Of a stretch of DNA of 64,000 nt, positions 49,912 to 61,190 are shown in pieces. Position 1 is the first letter of the stretch; every line of letters starts with the position of its first letter. This stretch comes from Magnetospirillum sp. (lineage in GTDB: Bacteria > Pseudomonadota > Alphaproteobacteria > Rhodospirillales > Magnetospirillaceae), in NCBI GenBank assembly GCA_024707145.1, contig JANQAI010000011.1:868001-932000 (forward strand), read 5' to 3'. The position numbers and the translations under genes are program-made. Below the pieces are notes generated by a model that searched no databases, had not been told where the DNA came from, and saw nothing but the letters and a program-made list of their open reading frames with translations.

Positions 49912-50676
49912 ATGACCGATTGGAGCCAGCGCACGGTGCTGATCACCGGCGCCACCGCCGGATTCGGCACCGCCATCGCCCGCCGCTATGCCGCCTTGGG
50001 CGCTCGTCTGGTGATCAGCGGCCGCCGCGCCGAGCGCCTGGCCGAGCTGAAGGGGGAGCTGGGCGTTCCGGTCCATGCGGTGGTGCTGGACGTGCGCGAC
50101 CGCGCTGCCGTGTTCGCCGCCATCGAGTCCCTGCCGGGGGAATTCGCCGAGATCGACGTGCTGGTAAACAATGCCGGGCTGGCCTTGGGCCTCAATCCGG
50201 CACACGAGACCAGCATCGAGGATTGGGAGACCATGGTCGACACCAACCTCAAGGGCCTGATGGCCGTGACCCGCGCCGTGCTGCCCGGCATGGTGGCCCG
50301 CGACCGCGGCCACGTGGTCAACATCTCCTCCACCGCCGGCACCTATCCCTATCCCGGTTCGACCATCTACGGCGCTACCAAAGCGGCGGTCAGCATGTTC
50401 TCGCTGAACCTTCTTTCCGACCTGGTCAAGACCAAGGTGCGGGTCACCAATATCGAACCCGGCCTGTGCGGTGGCTCGGAATTCTCGGTGGTGCGGTTCA
50501 AGGGCGATGCCGATGCGGCGGCCAAGGTCTATGCCGGCACCGAGCCGCTGACTCCCGAGGACGTGGCCGAGGCGGTGCTATGGGCCACCACCCTGCCGTC
50601 CCACGTCAACATCAACCGCATCGAGATGATGCCCAACTGCCAGGCTCCGGCCGGTTTGGCGGTGCACCGAGGCTAG
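49912..50676 (+). CDS. Short-chain dehydrogenase/reductase, YdfG type
   Basis: A 254-residue SDR. NADP-binding TGATAGFGTAIARRYAALGARLVISGRR (Arg after strand 2 favours NADP), VLVNNAG, catalytic Ser in VVNISSTAGTYPYPGSTIYGATKAAV with Tyr-x3-Lys, and C-terminal INRIEMMPNCQ, the YdfG-type ending. YdfG reduces 3-hydroxypropionate/malonic semialdehyde and oxidises serine or allo-threonine; the substrate here is inferred. GGAG lies 9 bases before ATG 49912. Confidence 0.9.
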   Translation: MTDWSQRTVLITGATAGFGTAIARRYAALGARLVISGRRAERLAELKGELGVPVHAVVLDVRDRAAVFAAIESLPGEFAEIDVLVNNAGLALGLNPAHETSIEDWETMVDTNLKGLMAVTRAVLPGMVARDRGHVVNISSTAGTYPYPGSTIYGATKAAVSMFSLNLLSDLVKTKVRVTNIEPGLCGGSEFSVVRFKGDADAAAKVYAGTEPLTPEDVAEAVLWATTLPSHVNINRIEMMPNCQAPAGLAVHRG

Positions 50677-50756
50677 CGGTTTCGATCCTCATGGCCGGGC
50701 CTCCGGGCCGGGCCGAGGGTGACGGAAAAGGAACGGGCGCATCCCGGAAGGACGGA

Positions 50757-51524
50757 TCAATCGATCAGCGGCGCCAGTTCACCCCAGCTGCGCTCGCCCG
50801 GGGCCAGCAGGATCTGGCCTTCCACATGCAGGATGGGTGTGTAGGGCGTGCCGTCCATCATGGCGCCATAGCCGCCGGCCTCGGCGTGGATCAGCACGCC
50901 GGCGGCGTGGTCCCACGGCATCAGCTTCTTGAAATGGGCGAAATGCAGCTTGCCGGTGACCAGATCGAGATAATCATGGGCGGCGCTGCCCCGCCGGGCC
51001 ACATGCAGGACGTGGTCGGCCACCCGGCCGCGCTTCTTGACCGAACCGGCCATCTGGGCCAGCGGCACCTCGGCGGACACCTTCAGGCGGGTGTCGCCGC
51101 GCCAGGCCCCCTGCCCCTTTTCGGCGATGATGGTGCGGTTGGGCACCGGATCGTGAATCCAGCCGGCCTGGGTGATCCCGTCCACCACCAGGGCCACCAC
51201 CACGGCGAAACGCGGATTGCCGTGGGCGAAATTGGCGGTGCCGTCCACCGGATCGATCACCCACACCGGGCCGGGGCGCTCCAGCGCGCTCATCCGTTCG
51301 GGATCGGCCTCCACGCCCTCCTCGCCGACAATGGCGCCGGGCAGGACGTCCTTCAGGCGGCGCGACAGCACCTTCTCGGCCTCGATGTCCGCCTCGGTCA
51401 CCAACTGGTTCGGCTTCTTCTCACGGATCTGCAAGGCCTGCAGATTCTTGAAGCGCGGCAGGATTTCGGCCTCGGCCGCCTCGCGGATGATGCGGGCGAC
51501 CAGCTGAAGATCGATGGCGGTCAC
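50757..51524 (-). CDS. Inositol monophosphatase family protein
   Basis: A 255-residue Mg-dependent phosphatase of the IMPase/CysQ superfamily. Motif 1 VWVIDPVDGTANFAHGNP with GEEGVEADP upstream supplies the metal-binding acids; motif 2 is KLMPWDHAAGVLIHAEAGGYGAMMDGTPY. A divergent member may act on other phosphosugars. Its start overlaps the hflX stop by four bases, so it belongs to the hfq-hflX transcript. Confidence 0.9.
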   Translation of the reverse strand: MTAIDLQLVARIIREAAEAEILPRFKNLQALQIREKKPNQLVTEADIEAEKVLSRRLKDVLPGAIVGEEGVEADPERMSALERPGPVWVIDPVDGTANFAHGNPRFAVVVALVVDGITQAGWIHDPVPNRTIIAEKGQGAWRGDTRLKVSAEVPLAQMAGSVKKRGRVADHVLHVARRGSAAHDYLDLVTGKLHFAHFKKLMPWDHAAGVLIHAEAGGYGAMMDGTPYTPILHVEGQILLAPGERSWGELAPLID

Positions 51525-52837
51525 GAACGCCCTCCCTCCGCTTGTCTTTGGTGGAAGCGCTGGGCGTCCACGGGGTCGAGGCGTACCTGCATGTGGGCGG
51601 TGGTGTCGTCGTCGTGCCGGGCGGTCACTTCGCCATGGCGGTACAGCCAGGAGATGCCGGCACCGTCGCTCAGCGGCAGGGTCACGTCAAGGACTTCACG
51701 GCCCTGCGAAAGGCGCTCGTCCAGGCAGGCCAGCAGGTCCTCCACGCCCTCGCCGGTGATGGCCGAGACCGGTAGGGCCAGCGGACGGCGCTTGGCCTGG
51801 TTCAGCACCTCGACACGCTCGCTTTCGGCCAGCAGGTCGATCTTGTTCAATGCTTCCACCAGACCGCGATCCACCGCCTCGGACAGGCCGAGATCCTTCA
51901 GCACGGCCTCGACATCGGCGGCCTGGGCCTCGGTATCGGGATGGGCGACGTCGCGCACATGCACCACCACGTCCGCTTCCAGAACCTCTTCCAGGGTGGC
52001 GCGGAAGGCGGCCACCAGCTCGTGCGGAAGGTCCGAGACGAAGCCCACGGTGTCGGACAGGATGACGTCACGCCCGGACGGCAATTTGAGGCCGCGCATG
52101 GTCGGGTCCAGCGTGGCGAACAGCATGTCCTTGGCCAGCACCTCGGCCCGTGTCAGCCGGTTGAACAGAGTGGATTTGCCGGCATTGGTGTAGCCCACCA
52201 GGGCGATGATGGGATACGGAATCTTGCGCCGGGCGCTGCGGTGCAGTTCGCGGGTGCGCTTGACCTCTTCCAACTCGCGCTTCAGCTTGACGATGCGTTC
52301 GCCGATCATGCGGCGATCCGCCTCGATCTGGGTTTCGCCGGGGCCGCCCAGGAAACCGAAGCCGCCGCGCTGGCGCTCCAGGTGGGTCCATGACCGCACC
52401 AGGCGCGAGCGCTGATAGCTGAGCGCCGCCAGTTCCACCTGCAGCGAGCCCTCGCGGGTGCGGGCCCGCTCGCCGAAGATTTCCAGAATCAGGCCGGTAC
52501 GGTCGATGACCTTGCAGTCCCACGCCTTTTCCAGATTGCGCTGCTGAACCGGCGACAGGTGGCCATCCACCACCGCCAGGCCGATTTCGTTGGCCTTCAC
52601 CGTCTCGGCCAACCGCTCAACCGCACCCTTGCCCAGCAAGGTGGCTGGGCGGCGCTTGGAAACCGGAACCACTTCCGCCTGGACCACATCCAGGTCGATG
52701 GCCTGGGTCAAGCCAACCGCTTCTCCCAGCCGGGCCTCGGGCAGACGAATACCTCCCTCCGCCGCTTTCAGCGCAGGGTGGACGACCATGGCACGTTGGC
52801 GCGAGGGACCGGTTGGCTCCGCCTGACCGTTGGGCAC
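51521..52837 (-). CDS. hflX: Ribosome-splitting GTPase HflX
   Basis: A 438-residue GTPase that splits stalled 70S ribosomes. The N-terminal HflX domain contains RRPATLLGKGAVERLAETV. The coiled linker with GFLGGPGETQIEADRRMIGERI leads to the G domain: GYTNAGKSTLFNRLT (G1), LSDTVGFVSDLPHELV (G3) and ALNKIDLLAE (G4). The start is GTG 52837, directly abutting the hfq stop, the usual hfq-hflX order. Confidence 0.96.
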   Translation of the reverse strand: MPNGQAEPTGPSRQRAMVVHPALKAAEGGIRLPEARLGEAVGLTQAIDLDVVQAEVVPVSKRRPATLLGKGAVERLAETVKANEIGLAVVDGHLSPVQQRNLEKAWDCKVIDRTGLILEIFGERARTREGSLQVELAALSYQRSRLVRSWTHLERQRGGFGFLGGPGETQIEADRRMIGERIVKLKRELEEVKRTRELHRSARRKIPYPIIALVGYTNAGKSTLFNRLTRAEVLAKDMLFATLDPTMRGLKLPSGRDVILSDTVGFVSDLPHELVAAFRATLEEVLEADVVVHVRDVAHPDTEAQAADVEAVLKDLGLSEAVDRGLVEALNKIDLLAESERVEVLNQAKRRPLALPVSAITGEGVEDLLACLDERLSQGREVLDVTLPLSDGAGISWLYRHGEVTARHDDDTTAHMQVRLDPVDAQRFHQRQAEGGRS

Positions 52838-53092
52838 TTACTCTTCCGCGCCTTCCTTGGACGAGGGCTCGAACAGCTGGATGGGCGCCGACGGCATCAC
52901 CGTCGAGATGGCATGCTTGTACACCAGCTGGGTGTGGCCGTCCCGGCGCAGCAGGACCGAGAAATTATCGAACCAGGTGACGATGCCCTGCAATTTGACC
53001 CCATTGACCAGGAAAATGGTAACGGGCGTCTTGTTCTTTCGGATGTTGTTGAGAAACACATCCTGTACGTTTTGGGACTTTTCTGCGGACAT
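52838..53092 (-). CDS. hfq: RNA chaperone Hfq
   Basis: An 84-residue Sm-like protein that pairs sRNAs with mRNAs. Sm1: [42 protein letters not shown]. Sm2: [15 protein letters not shown], matching the canonical YKHAIST. A short acidic tail (SSKEGAEE) follows. Upstream (53093-53175) is an 83-base gap that may hold its own promoter. Confidence 0.97.
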   Translation of the reverse strand: MSAEKSQNVQDVFLNNIRKNKTPVTIFLVNGVKLQGIVTWFDNFSVLLRRDGHTQLVYKHAISTVMPSAPIQLFEPSSKEGAEE

Positions 53093-53175
53093 AGTGGTAA
53101 TCCGTTCTTATTGCCCGAGGGTCATTGTTATCATCGGTCCTGGGAAGTTACTCCCCAGAGCCATTCTCGTTACCA

Positions 53176-54690
53176 TCAAATCGTGGATATGGGAACCGCT
53201 AGTTCGCGGACAAGAGTGACCATTGATGCGCAATTTTCAAGGTGATAGACGGGTGGGTGGGCGTCGAACTCACCCGGTCGGGGAGGGTCCGACCGCATGA
53301 GCACCGGGACGCATCCGGAATTGACTGCGCAGTGCATATCAATAGGCGAATCGCCGGCGAACCAGACCCCGGCCCCCGGCTCGATTCCCGAACCCTGCAA
53401 GGCAAGGATAACCGGCGCCGCAGCCGGCTTGTCGGCAATAGCGTCATTGGCGCCGATCAAGGCGCCGAAATATTCGGTCCAGCCCAATACTCCGGCTTCC
53501 TTGCGCAGGAAGCCGCCGCGCTTGTTGCTGACCACGCTGAGATGGATGCCTTCGTCCCGCAGCACCCGCAGCATCTCGGTGGCGCCCGGCAGCGGGCGCA
53601 GATGGGCGAGATGGATGGATTCGAAGCTGCGGGAGAACACTTCCTTGGCTTCGAGCCAGCGCTCGCCGAACATCTGCGGGAAGGAATCCCTCAAGCTGGC
53701 GGCCACGTTGGCCTGGGTTTCGGTCATGTCCCATTCCGGCATGCCGAAGTGACGGAAGGTCATGTTGTAGGATTCCTGGATGCAGTTCCACGAATCCACC
53801 AAGGTGTTGTCCCAGTCGAAGACGATGGCACGCGGCTTGGTCACGGGCGGCGGAGCCTCCTGGTAAAGGGTGCGAAGGTGCAGCGTCAGGGGCCCCGGCC
53901 GCCCCTCGCCCACCGGCTGCCCGTCGATGCGGGTCACCGGCAGGACCATGATGGTGGTGCCCGAGACGAAGGCCTCGCGGGCAGCCAGGGCCTCGGCCAC
54001 GGTAAAGGGGCGTTCGCCCACTTCCACCCCCAGCCTGCGGGCCAGTTCCAGCACGTTGGAGCGGGTGACGCCGCCCAGCACCCGCCCGTCATCGGGATGG
54101 GTCAGTAAGGCGCCGTCCCGGGCGATGATGAAGGCGTTGGTGGCCGAGCCCTCGGTGACGCAGCCGCTCTCGTCCACCAGCCAGGCCTCGTAGGCGCCGG
54201 CCTCCTTGGCGGACTGGCGCGCCAGCAGGTTGGGCAACAGGCCCACGGTCTTGATGTCGGGGCGCTTCCAGCGCTGGTCGGGACGGGTAACCACCGACAC
54301 CCCCTTCTCCACCTGCTCGGCCGAGGCGCCCTTGTGGGGCCAGGCGCTGACCACCAGGCTGGCGGGGGTGTCGGACGGAAACAGATGGTTGCGGGGCGCC
54401 ACGCCCCGGGAAATCTGGAGATAAAGCACGCCGTCGCGCACCCGGTTCAACTCCACCACCCGCCGAAGGATCAGCGGCAGAACGGGCGGGCGCACCGGCC
54501 AGGCGATGGTCAGGGCGGCCAGCGAGCGCTCCAGCCGGGCCAGATGCCTGTCCAGATGATGGATGCGGCCACCGGCGACGGGCAGCACCTCGTAGACGGC
54601 GTCGGCGAACTGGTAGCCGCGATCCTCCACATGCACCATGGCGTGGTCATGCAGGGCATAGCGGCCGTTGACGTAGGTGATGCGCGCCAC
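53176..54690 (-). CDS. dat: D-amino acid aminotransferase fused to a HAD hydrolase
   Basis: One 504-residue frame joins two enzymes. Residues 1-~285 are a class IV PLP aminotransferase: YVNGRYALHDHAMVHVEDRGYQFADAVYEVL, KTVGLLPNLLARQSAKEAGAYEAWLVDESGCVTEGSATNAFI (PLP Lys) and FVSGTTIMVLPVTRIDG, matching D-alanine aminotransferase. Residues ~288-504 are a HAD phosphatase: AIVFDWDNTLVDSW, SVVSNKRGGFLRKE and GVWFAGDSPIDMHCAVNSGC. At the junction an AGGAGG and GTGA (53841-53844 on the reverse strand) would be a perfect start/stop overlap for two genes if one base in the GGG at 53845-53847 were absent, so the fusion may be artificial. The start is GTG 54690. Confidence 0.85.
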   Translation of the reverse strand: MARITYVNGRYALHDHAMVHVEDRGYQFADAVYEVLPVAGGRIHHLDRHLARLERSLAALTIAWPVRPPVLPLILRRVVELNRVRDGVLYLQISRGVAPRNHLFPSDTPASLVVSAWPHKGASAEQVEKGVSVVTRPDQRWKRPDIKTVGLLPNLLARQSAKEAGAYEAWLVDESGCVTEGSATNAFIIARDGALLTHPDDGRVLGGVTRSNVLELARRLGVEVGERPFTVAEALAAREAFVSGTTIMVLPVTRIDGQPVGEGRPGPLTLHLRTLYQEAPPPVTKPRAIVFDWDNTLVDSWNCIQESYNMTFRHFGMPEWDMTETQANVAASLRDSFPQMFGERWLEAKEVFSRSFESIHLAHLRPLPGATEMLRVLRDEGIHLSVVSNKRGGFLRKEAGVLGWTEYFGALIGANDAIADKPAAAPVILALQGSGIEPGAGVWFAGDSPIDMHCAVNSGCVPVLMRSDPPRPGEFDAHPPVYHLENCASMVTLVRELAVPISTI

Positions 54691-54692
54691 GA

Positions 54693-56069
54693 TCAGAAAT
54701 ACTCCAGCCGCACCGAGAACATCTTCTCCACCTTCTTCACCGCCTCGGCGGTCGCGAACAGGACCACGCGGTCGCCGGCCTGAACCACGGTGTTGCCGCG
54801 CGGGCTGATGACGGTGCCGTCGCGCACCACCGCGCCCAAGAGAACGCCGTTGGGCAGCTTGACTTCGCGCAGTGGCTTGCCCACCAGGTTCGAGGTTTCC
54901 AGCGCGTCGGCCTCGATCAGCTCGCCGAAGCCTTCATGCAACGAATGTACGGCATGAATGCGGCCGCGGCGCACGTGCTGAAGAATGTTGGACACGGTGA
55001 TGGTGCGCGGGTTGATCACCACGTCGATGCCCAGGGGGCCGACCAGCGTCTTGTAGGAGGTTTTGTTGATCAGCGTCATGGCCCGCCGCGCGCCCGTCCG
55101 CTTGGCCAGCAGCGCCGCCAGGATGTTGGTCTCGTCGTCATTGGTCACCGACACCACGGTTTCAGCGGCGGCGACGCTGGCTTCGGCCAGGATTTCCGGG
55201 TCGAGCACGTCGCCGTTGAGCACCACCGTGCGCGACAGGGTCTTGGCGACGTATTCCGCCCGTTCCTTGTCCAATTCGACCACCTTGACGGTGGCGTTGG
55301 GGTACTCGGCCTCGATCTGCTGGGTCAGGAACAGACCGATATTGCCGCCGCCGAAGATGACGATGCGGCGGGCCTCCTGGTCCTCGCGGCCAAAGGCCGA
55401 CAGGGCGCGGCCCACGTGCTGGGTGTCGACGACGAAATAGACCTCGTCGCCCTCCAACATTTGGTCCTCGGCCGTGGGCACGATGGGTTTGCCGTCGCGC
55501 ACGATGCCGATGACCACGATGTTGAGGTCGGGGAACAGCACGGTCAACTGGCGCAACGGCGTATTGATCAGCGGCGTCTGCTGGTCGCAGCGCACCCCGA
55601 TCAGGCGCACCTTGTCGCCGGCCAGCGGAATGACGTCGATGGCGCCCGGCACCTGCAGCCGCCGGGTGATGGCGCGCGCCACCTCGATCTCGGGGCTGAT
55701 GATGACATCGATGGGCAGGTGTTCGCGCGAGAACAGGGTGGCCCACATGGGCTGCAGATAGGATTGCGAGCGGACGCGGGCGATCTTGGTGGGCACTTCG
55801 AACAGGGAATGCGCCACCTGGCAAGCCACCATGTTCACTTCGTCGGCATGGGTCACCGCGATGATCATGTCGGCATCGGAGGCGCCGGCCTGTTCCAGCA
55901 CGGAAGGCTGCGAGGCGTGCCCCAGCACCGCCTGCACGTCCAACGTATCGGTGATCTTGCGGATCAACTCGGGCCGCTGATCGATGACCGTGACGTCGTT
56001 GTTCTCGCTGGCAAGATAGTGGGCGATGTTGAAGCCGACCTGGCCGGCTCCGCAGACGATGACTTTCAT
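54693..56069 (-). CDS. trkA: Trk potassium uptake regulatory protein TrkA
   Basis: A 458-residue peripheral membrane protein that gates Trk K+ channels. It is a duplicated RCK unit: first Rossmann VIVCGAGQVGFNIAHYLASENNDVTVID, second VIFGGGNIGLFLTQQIEAEYPNATVKVVELD, each followed by a TrkA-C domain (VIPLAGDKVRLIGVRCD... and LVGKPLREVKLPNGVLLGAVVRDG). In alphaproteobacteria it characteristically follows ntrX, as here. Confidence 0.96.
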   Translation of the reverse strand: MKVIVCGAGQVGFNIAHYLASENNDVTVIDQRPELIRKITDTLDVQAVLGHASQPSVLEQAGASDADMIIAVTHADEVNMVACQVAHSLFEVPTKIARVRSQSYLQPMWATLFSREHLPIDVIISPEIEVARAITRRLQVPGAIDVIPLAGDKVRLIGVRCDQQTPLINTPLRQLTVLFPDLNIVVIGIVRDGKPIVPTAEDQMLEGDEVYFVVDTQHVGRALSAFGREDQEARRIVIFGGGNIGLFLTQQIEAEYPNATVKVVELDKERAEYVAKTLSRTVVLNGDVLDPEILAEASVAAAETVVSVTNDDETNILAALLAKRTGARRAMTLINKTSYKTLVGPLGIDVVINPRTITVSNILQHVRRGRIHAVHSLHEGFGELIEADALETSNLVGKPLREVKLPNGVLLGAVVRDGTVISPRGNTVVQAGDRVVLFATAEAVKKVEKMFSVRLEYF

Positions 56070-56093
56070 GCCCGTCCCCTGACTCGGCGGCGA

Positions 56094-57486
<1,393 letters not shown>

Positions 57487-57497
<11 letters not shown>

Positions 57498-59727
57498 GGG
57501 TTGCCGTCTGGTCGGTGGACGCGGGAGCGGCCGGCGGCTCGGTTTCGCGGAAGATCAATCCCACGCGCGCGCCGCCACCGGGGGCGTCCTCCAGGTAAAG
57601 ATCACCCCCATGGTCTTCCATGATTTTCTTGACGATGGCAAGACCTAATCCGGTGCCTTTCGCGCGGGTCGTCATGTAGGGCTCGGTCAGCCGGTCCCGG
57701 TTCTCCGCCGGCAGGCCCTTGCCGTTGTCGGTCACCTGAAGCAGCCAATTGCCGGGCTTGCCGGACAGATCCAGCTGCACCTGTCCGGGCGGCAGGTCGT
57801 TCCCCTCCCGGCCCTGGATGGCCTCGACCGCATTCTTCAGCAGGTTGGTCAGCGCCTGACCGATCAACCGGGCGTCGCAGACCTGCGGCGCCTTGCCTTC
57901 CGGCAGGGTGGCGGTGAACGCCACATCGGGATAGCCGGTGCGTTGCAGGAACACGGCATGGCGGCAGATTTCCGCCAGATCCTCCGGCTTCATCTGCGGC
58001 GCAGGCATGCGGGCAAAGGACGAGAATTCATCGACCATGCGGCCGATGTCGCCCACCTGGCGGACGATGGTCTCGATCAGCTTGGAATACGTCTCGGGAT
58101 CGCTCTGGATTTCCTTGAGATATTTGCGTTTCAGCCGCTCGGCTGAGAGCTGGATGGGGGTCAGCGGGTTCTTGATCTCGTGGGCGATGCGTCGCGCCAC
58201 GTCGGCCCAGGCGGCCTTGCGTTGGGCAGAGACCAGCTCGGTGATGTCGTCGAAGGTGACGACGAACCCCACCGTCTCGCCCGCCAGCTGTTCCGCCGCC
58301 ACCCGCACCAGCAGTGTGCGTGAGCGGCCGGAGCGGGCCAGCTTGACCTCCTGCTGCACCAGCCGGTCGGGACGGCGGCGGCATTCCTCCAGCCCCTCGG
58401 CCAGTTCCGGCGCCACCCGCTCCAGCGGCAAGCCGATCACCTCGTCGGGATCGATGCCCAGCATGTCGCAAGCGGAACGGTTGGGCAGGTGAACCGCACC
58501 ATCGCGATCAAGGCCGATGACGCCGGCGGACACGCCCGACAGCACGGTTTCAGTGAAGCGCGAGCGCTCGTCCAACTCGCGGTTGGCATCCATCAGGTCG
58601 CGCCGCTGGGCTTGCAATTGCCCGGTCATGCGGTTGAAAGCACGGGCCAGCGTGCCGATCTCGTCGGCGGCATCCTCATTCACCCGCGCGTTGAGGTCGC
58701 CCGAACGGACCCGCTCGGCGGCGTCGATCAGCCGGGCAATGGGATTGGCCAGGCTGCGCGCCATGGTCAGGCCAACCCAGATGGCAGCCAGCAGCAGCAG
58801 CAGGGCAATGACCGCGAATACCAGCGAGAAGGCCTTCTCCAGGCCGATGCGCCGGCCCTCCAGCCGCTCGTACTCGGCCACCGCCGCAGAACTCTGCTCC
58901 ATGTGGCCGATGACCTTGGGATCGACGAAGCGCCCCACATACAGATAGGTTTCGCCGAAGAAACCCTGGAGCTGCACCAGGGCGCGGACGCGGTCGTCAT
59001 CGTCGCTGGTCAGCACCGCCACCTCGCCCGACCGGGCCTTTTCATAAGCCCAATAGGGAATCTGCTCGACCCCGGATTCGATGGAGAAAGCCAGGCCCGA
59101 GCGGGCCAGCACCCTGCCCTGCGCTTCGAACACGATGGCTTCGGTCAGGCCGCGGATGGCCGCCTGGCTGCCGATGAAGGCGGAAAAACGCTGGGAGGAC
59201 CGCATGAGTTCCGGTCCCTCGCGGTTGATGTCGTTGGCCATGGCCAGGGCATCGCCGCCGATGATCTGCTGGTGTTCCTCCAGATAGGCCTTGGCCACCT
59301 GCAGCGAGGCTTGCAACGCGGTGCGCACGCGGTCGGAGAACCAGCTTTCCACGCCGTAGCGGAAGAACACGGTGGAGCCCACCGACACCACGATGGCCGG
59401 CGTCACCGCCACCAGCGAAAACAGTATGATGAAGCGCAGATGCAGCCTGGAGCCGGTGCTGCCGCGCCGGCGCGCCCGCCATACGGCGACGATGCGGACG
59501 CCGACGACCGCGCCGAGCGCCAGCAGCAGGGCTACGTCCAGGCCCAGCAGCGACAGCACGGTGCGGGGATCGGGACCCACTGGTCCCGAAACGGTCATGG
59601 CCAGGAAGGTCGCCACCACCGACGGCACCACGGCCAGGGTCAGCAGCAGGGCCAGCTTGCGCGCCAGGCCGACGTTGCGGGCCCATACCATCAACCGGGG
59701 CGCCAGCCGTCGGCGATCGCTTGCCAT
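57487..59727 (-). CDS. ntrY: Membrane sensor histidine kinase NtrY
   Basis: A 746-residue sensor. Membrane helices near residues 20-45, 55-80 and 85-110, a periplasmic loop, another helix ~290-315 (FSLVFAVIALLLLLAAIWVGL), HAMP (ARLIDAAERVRSGDLNARVNEDAADEIGTLARAFN), PAS (VLSGVSAGVIGLDRDGAVHLPNRSACDMLG), HisKA (VARRIAHEIKNPLTPIQLSAERL) and HATPase (LTNLLKNAVEAIQGREG, VTDNGKGLPAE, GTGLGLAIVKKI). Works with NtrX in nitrate and redox-responsive control. Confidence 0.96.
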
Positions 59728-59735
59728 GGCCGCTC

Positions 59736-61187
59736 CTACTTCAGGCTGCCCCGCGCCACCGAGACATCCAGGTCGCGGATCTTCTTGCGGAGCGTGTTGC
59801 GGTTCAGCCCCAGGATCTGCGCCGCCTTGATCTGGTTGCCGCGCGTGGCCTCCAGTGCCAGCGAGATGAGCGGGCGTTCCACCTCACGCAGGACGCGGTC
59901 ATAGACGCCGGGCGGCGGCAGGCCGTCACCGTGGCTGCTGAAATAGTCGCGCAGATGACGCTCCACCGTGGCCGACAGTCCCTCCCCCTCGGTGGCGCCC
60001 ATGCTGTCCACCGTGGGAAGGCCGCCGGCCAATTCGGCCTCGATGACCTCGATGCCGATGACTTCCTGCGAGTACAGGGCGGCCAACCGGCGTACCAGGT
60101 TTTCCAGCTCTCGGACGTTGCCGGGCCAGCGATGGCGCTTCAGCCGCTCCATGGCCTGGGCATCGATGGTCTTGGCCGGCAGGCCTTCCTGGGCGGCCTG
60201 GCCGAGGAAATGGCGCACCAACTCCGGAATGTCCTCGGCTCGCTCGCGGAGCGGCGGCAGGCGGATGGGCACCACGTTGAGGCGGTAGAACAAGTCCTCG
60301 CGGAACAGGCCCTGGCGAATCAGCTGGGTCAGGTCACGGTGGGTGGCGGCGACGATGCGCACGTTGGCGCGGATGGGCGTACGCCCACCCACGGTGGTGT
60401 ATTCGCCTTCCTGCAGCACACGCAGCAACCGGGTCTGGGCTTCAGGCGGCATGTCGCCGATCTCGTCCAGGAACAAGGTGCCGCCCTCGGCCTGCTCGAA
60501 GCGGCCGGCGGCGCGCTGGGTGGCGCCGGTAAAGGCGCCTTTCTCATGGCCGAACAGTTCGCTTTCGATCAGTTCGCGCGGGATGGCTGCCATGTTGATG
60601 GCGACGAAGGGGCCGTTGCGGCGCTTGCCGTAATTGTGCAGCGCCCGGGCTACCAGTTCCTTGCCGGTGCCCGATTCACCGGTGATCATCACCGTGAGGT
60701 CGGTGCCCATCAGGCGGGCCAGGGTGCGGTAGATCTCCTGCATGGCCGGCGAGCGGCCGATCAGCGGCAGCTTCTCGTCCTCATCCTGGTCGGCGCCGTC
60801 TTCGGCCACGTTGCAGCGCGGCGTCGACAGGGCGCGGTTGACCACCGCCACCAACTCCTTGAGGTCGAAGGGTTTGGGCAGGTACTCGAAGGCGCCGCGC
60901 TGGGTCGCCTTCACCGCCGTAAGCAGGGTATTCTGCGCGCTCATGACGATGATGCGCATGTCCGGGCGAATCTTCTTGATGCGCGGCAGCAGGTCCAGAC
61001 CGCTCTCGTCGGGCATCACCACGTCGGTGATGACCAAGTCGCCCTCGCCCTCGGATACCCAGCGCCAAAGGGTCGAGGCATTGCCGGTGGTGCGGACTTC
61101 GTAGCCGGCGCGTCCCAGGGCCTGAGCCAGGACGGTGCGGATGCCGCGATCGTCGTCGGCAACCAGAATCGTGGAAGTGGTGCTCAT
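59736..61187 (-). CDS. ntrC: Nitrogen regulation response regulator NtrC
   Basis: A 483-residue sigma-54 activator. Receiver [32 protein letters not shown] (Asp ~55), [11 protein letters not shown]. Central AAA+ domain [15 protein letters not shown], complete GAFTGAT sigma-54 contact motif in [35 protein letters not shown], and [15 protein letters not shown]-terminal Fis-type HTH ([24 protein letters not shown]). Four bases after ntrB; together they answer PII/glutamine status. Confidence 0.98.
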   Translation of the reverse strand: MSTTSTILVADDDRGIRTVLAQALGRAGYEVRTTGNASTLWRWVSEGEGDLVITDVVMPDESGLDLLPRIKKIRPDMRIIVMSAQNTLLTAVKATQRGAFEYLPKPFDLKELVAVVNRALSTPRCNVAEDGADQDEDEKLPLIGRSPAMQEIYRTLARLMGTDLTVMITGESGTGKELVARALHNYGKRRNGPFVAINMAAIPRELIESELFGHEKGAFTGATQRAAGRFEQAEGGTLFLDEIGDMPPEAQTRLLRVLQEGEYTTVGGRTPIRANVRIVAATHRDLTQLIRQGLFREDLFYRLNVVPIRLPPLRERAEDIPELVRHFLGQAAQEGLPAKTIDAQAMERLKRHRWPGNVRELENLVRRLAALYSQEVIGIEVIEAELAGGLPTVDSMGATEGEGLSATVERHLRDYFSSHGDGLPPPGVYDRVLREVERPLISLALEATRGNQIKAAQILGLNRNTLRKKIRDLDVSVARGSLK

Positions 61188-61190
61188 CGC

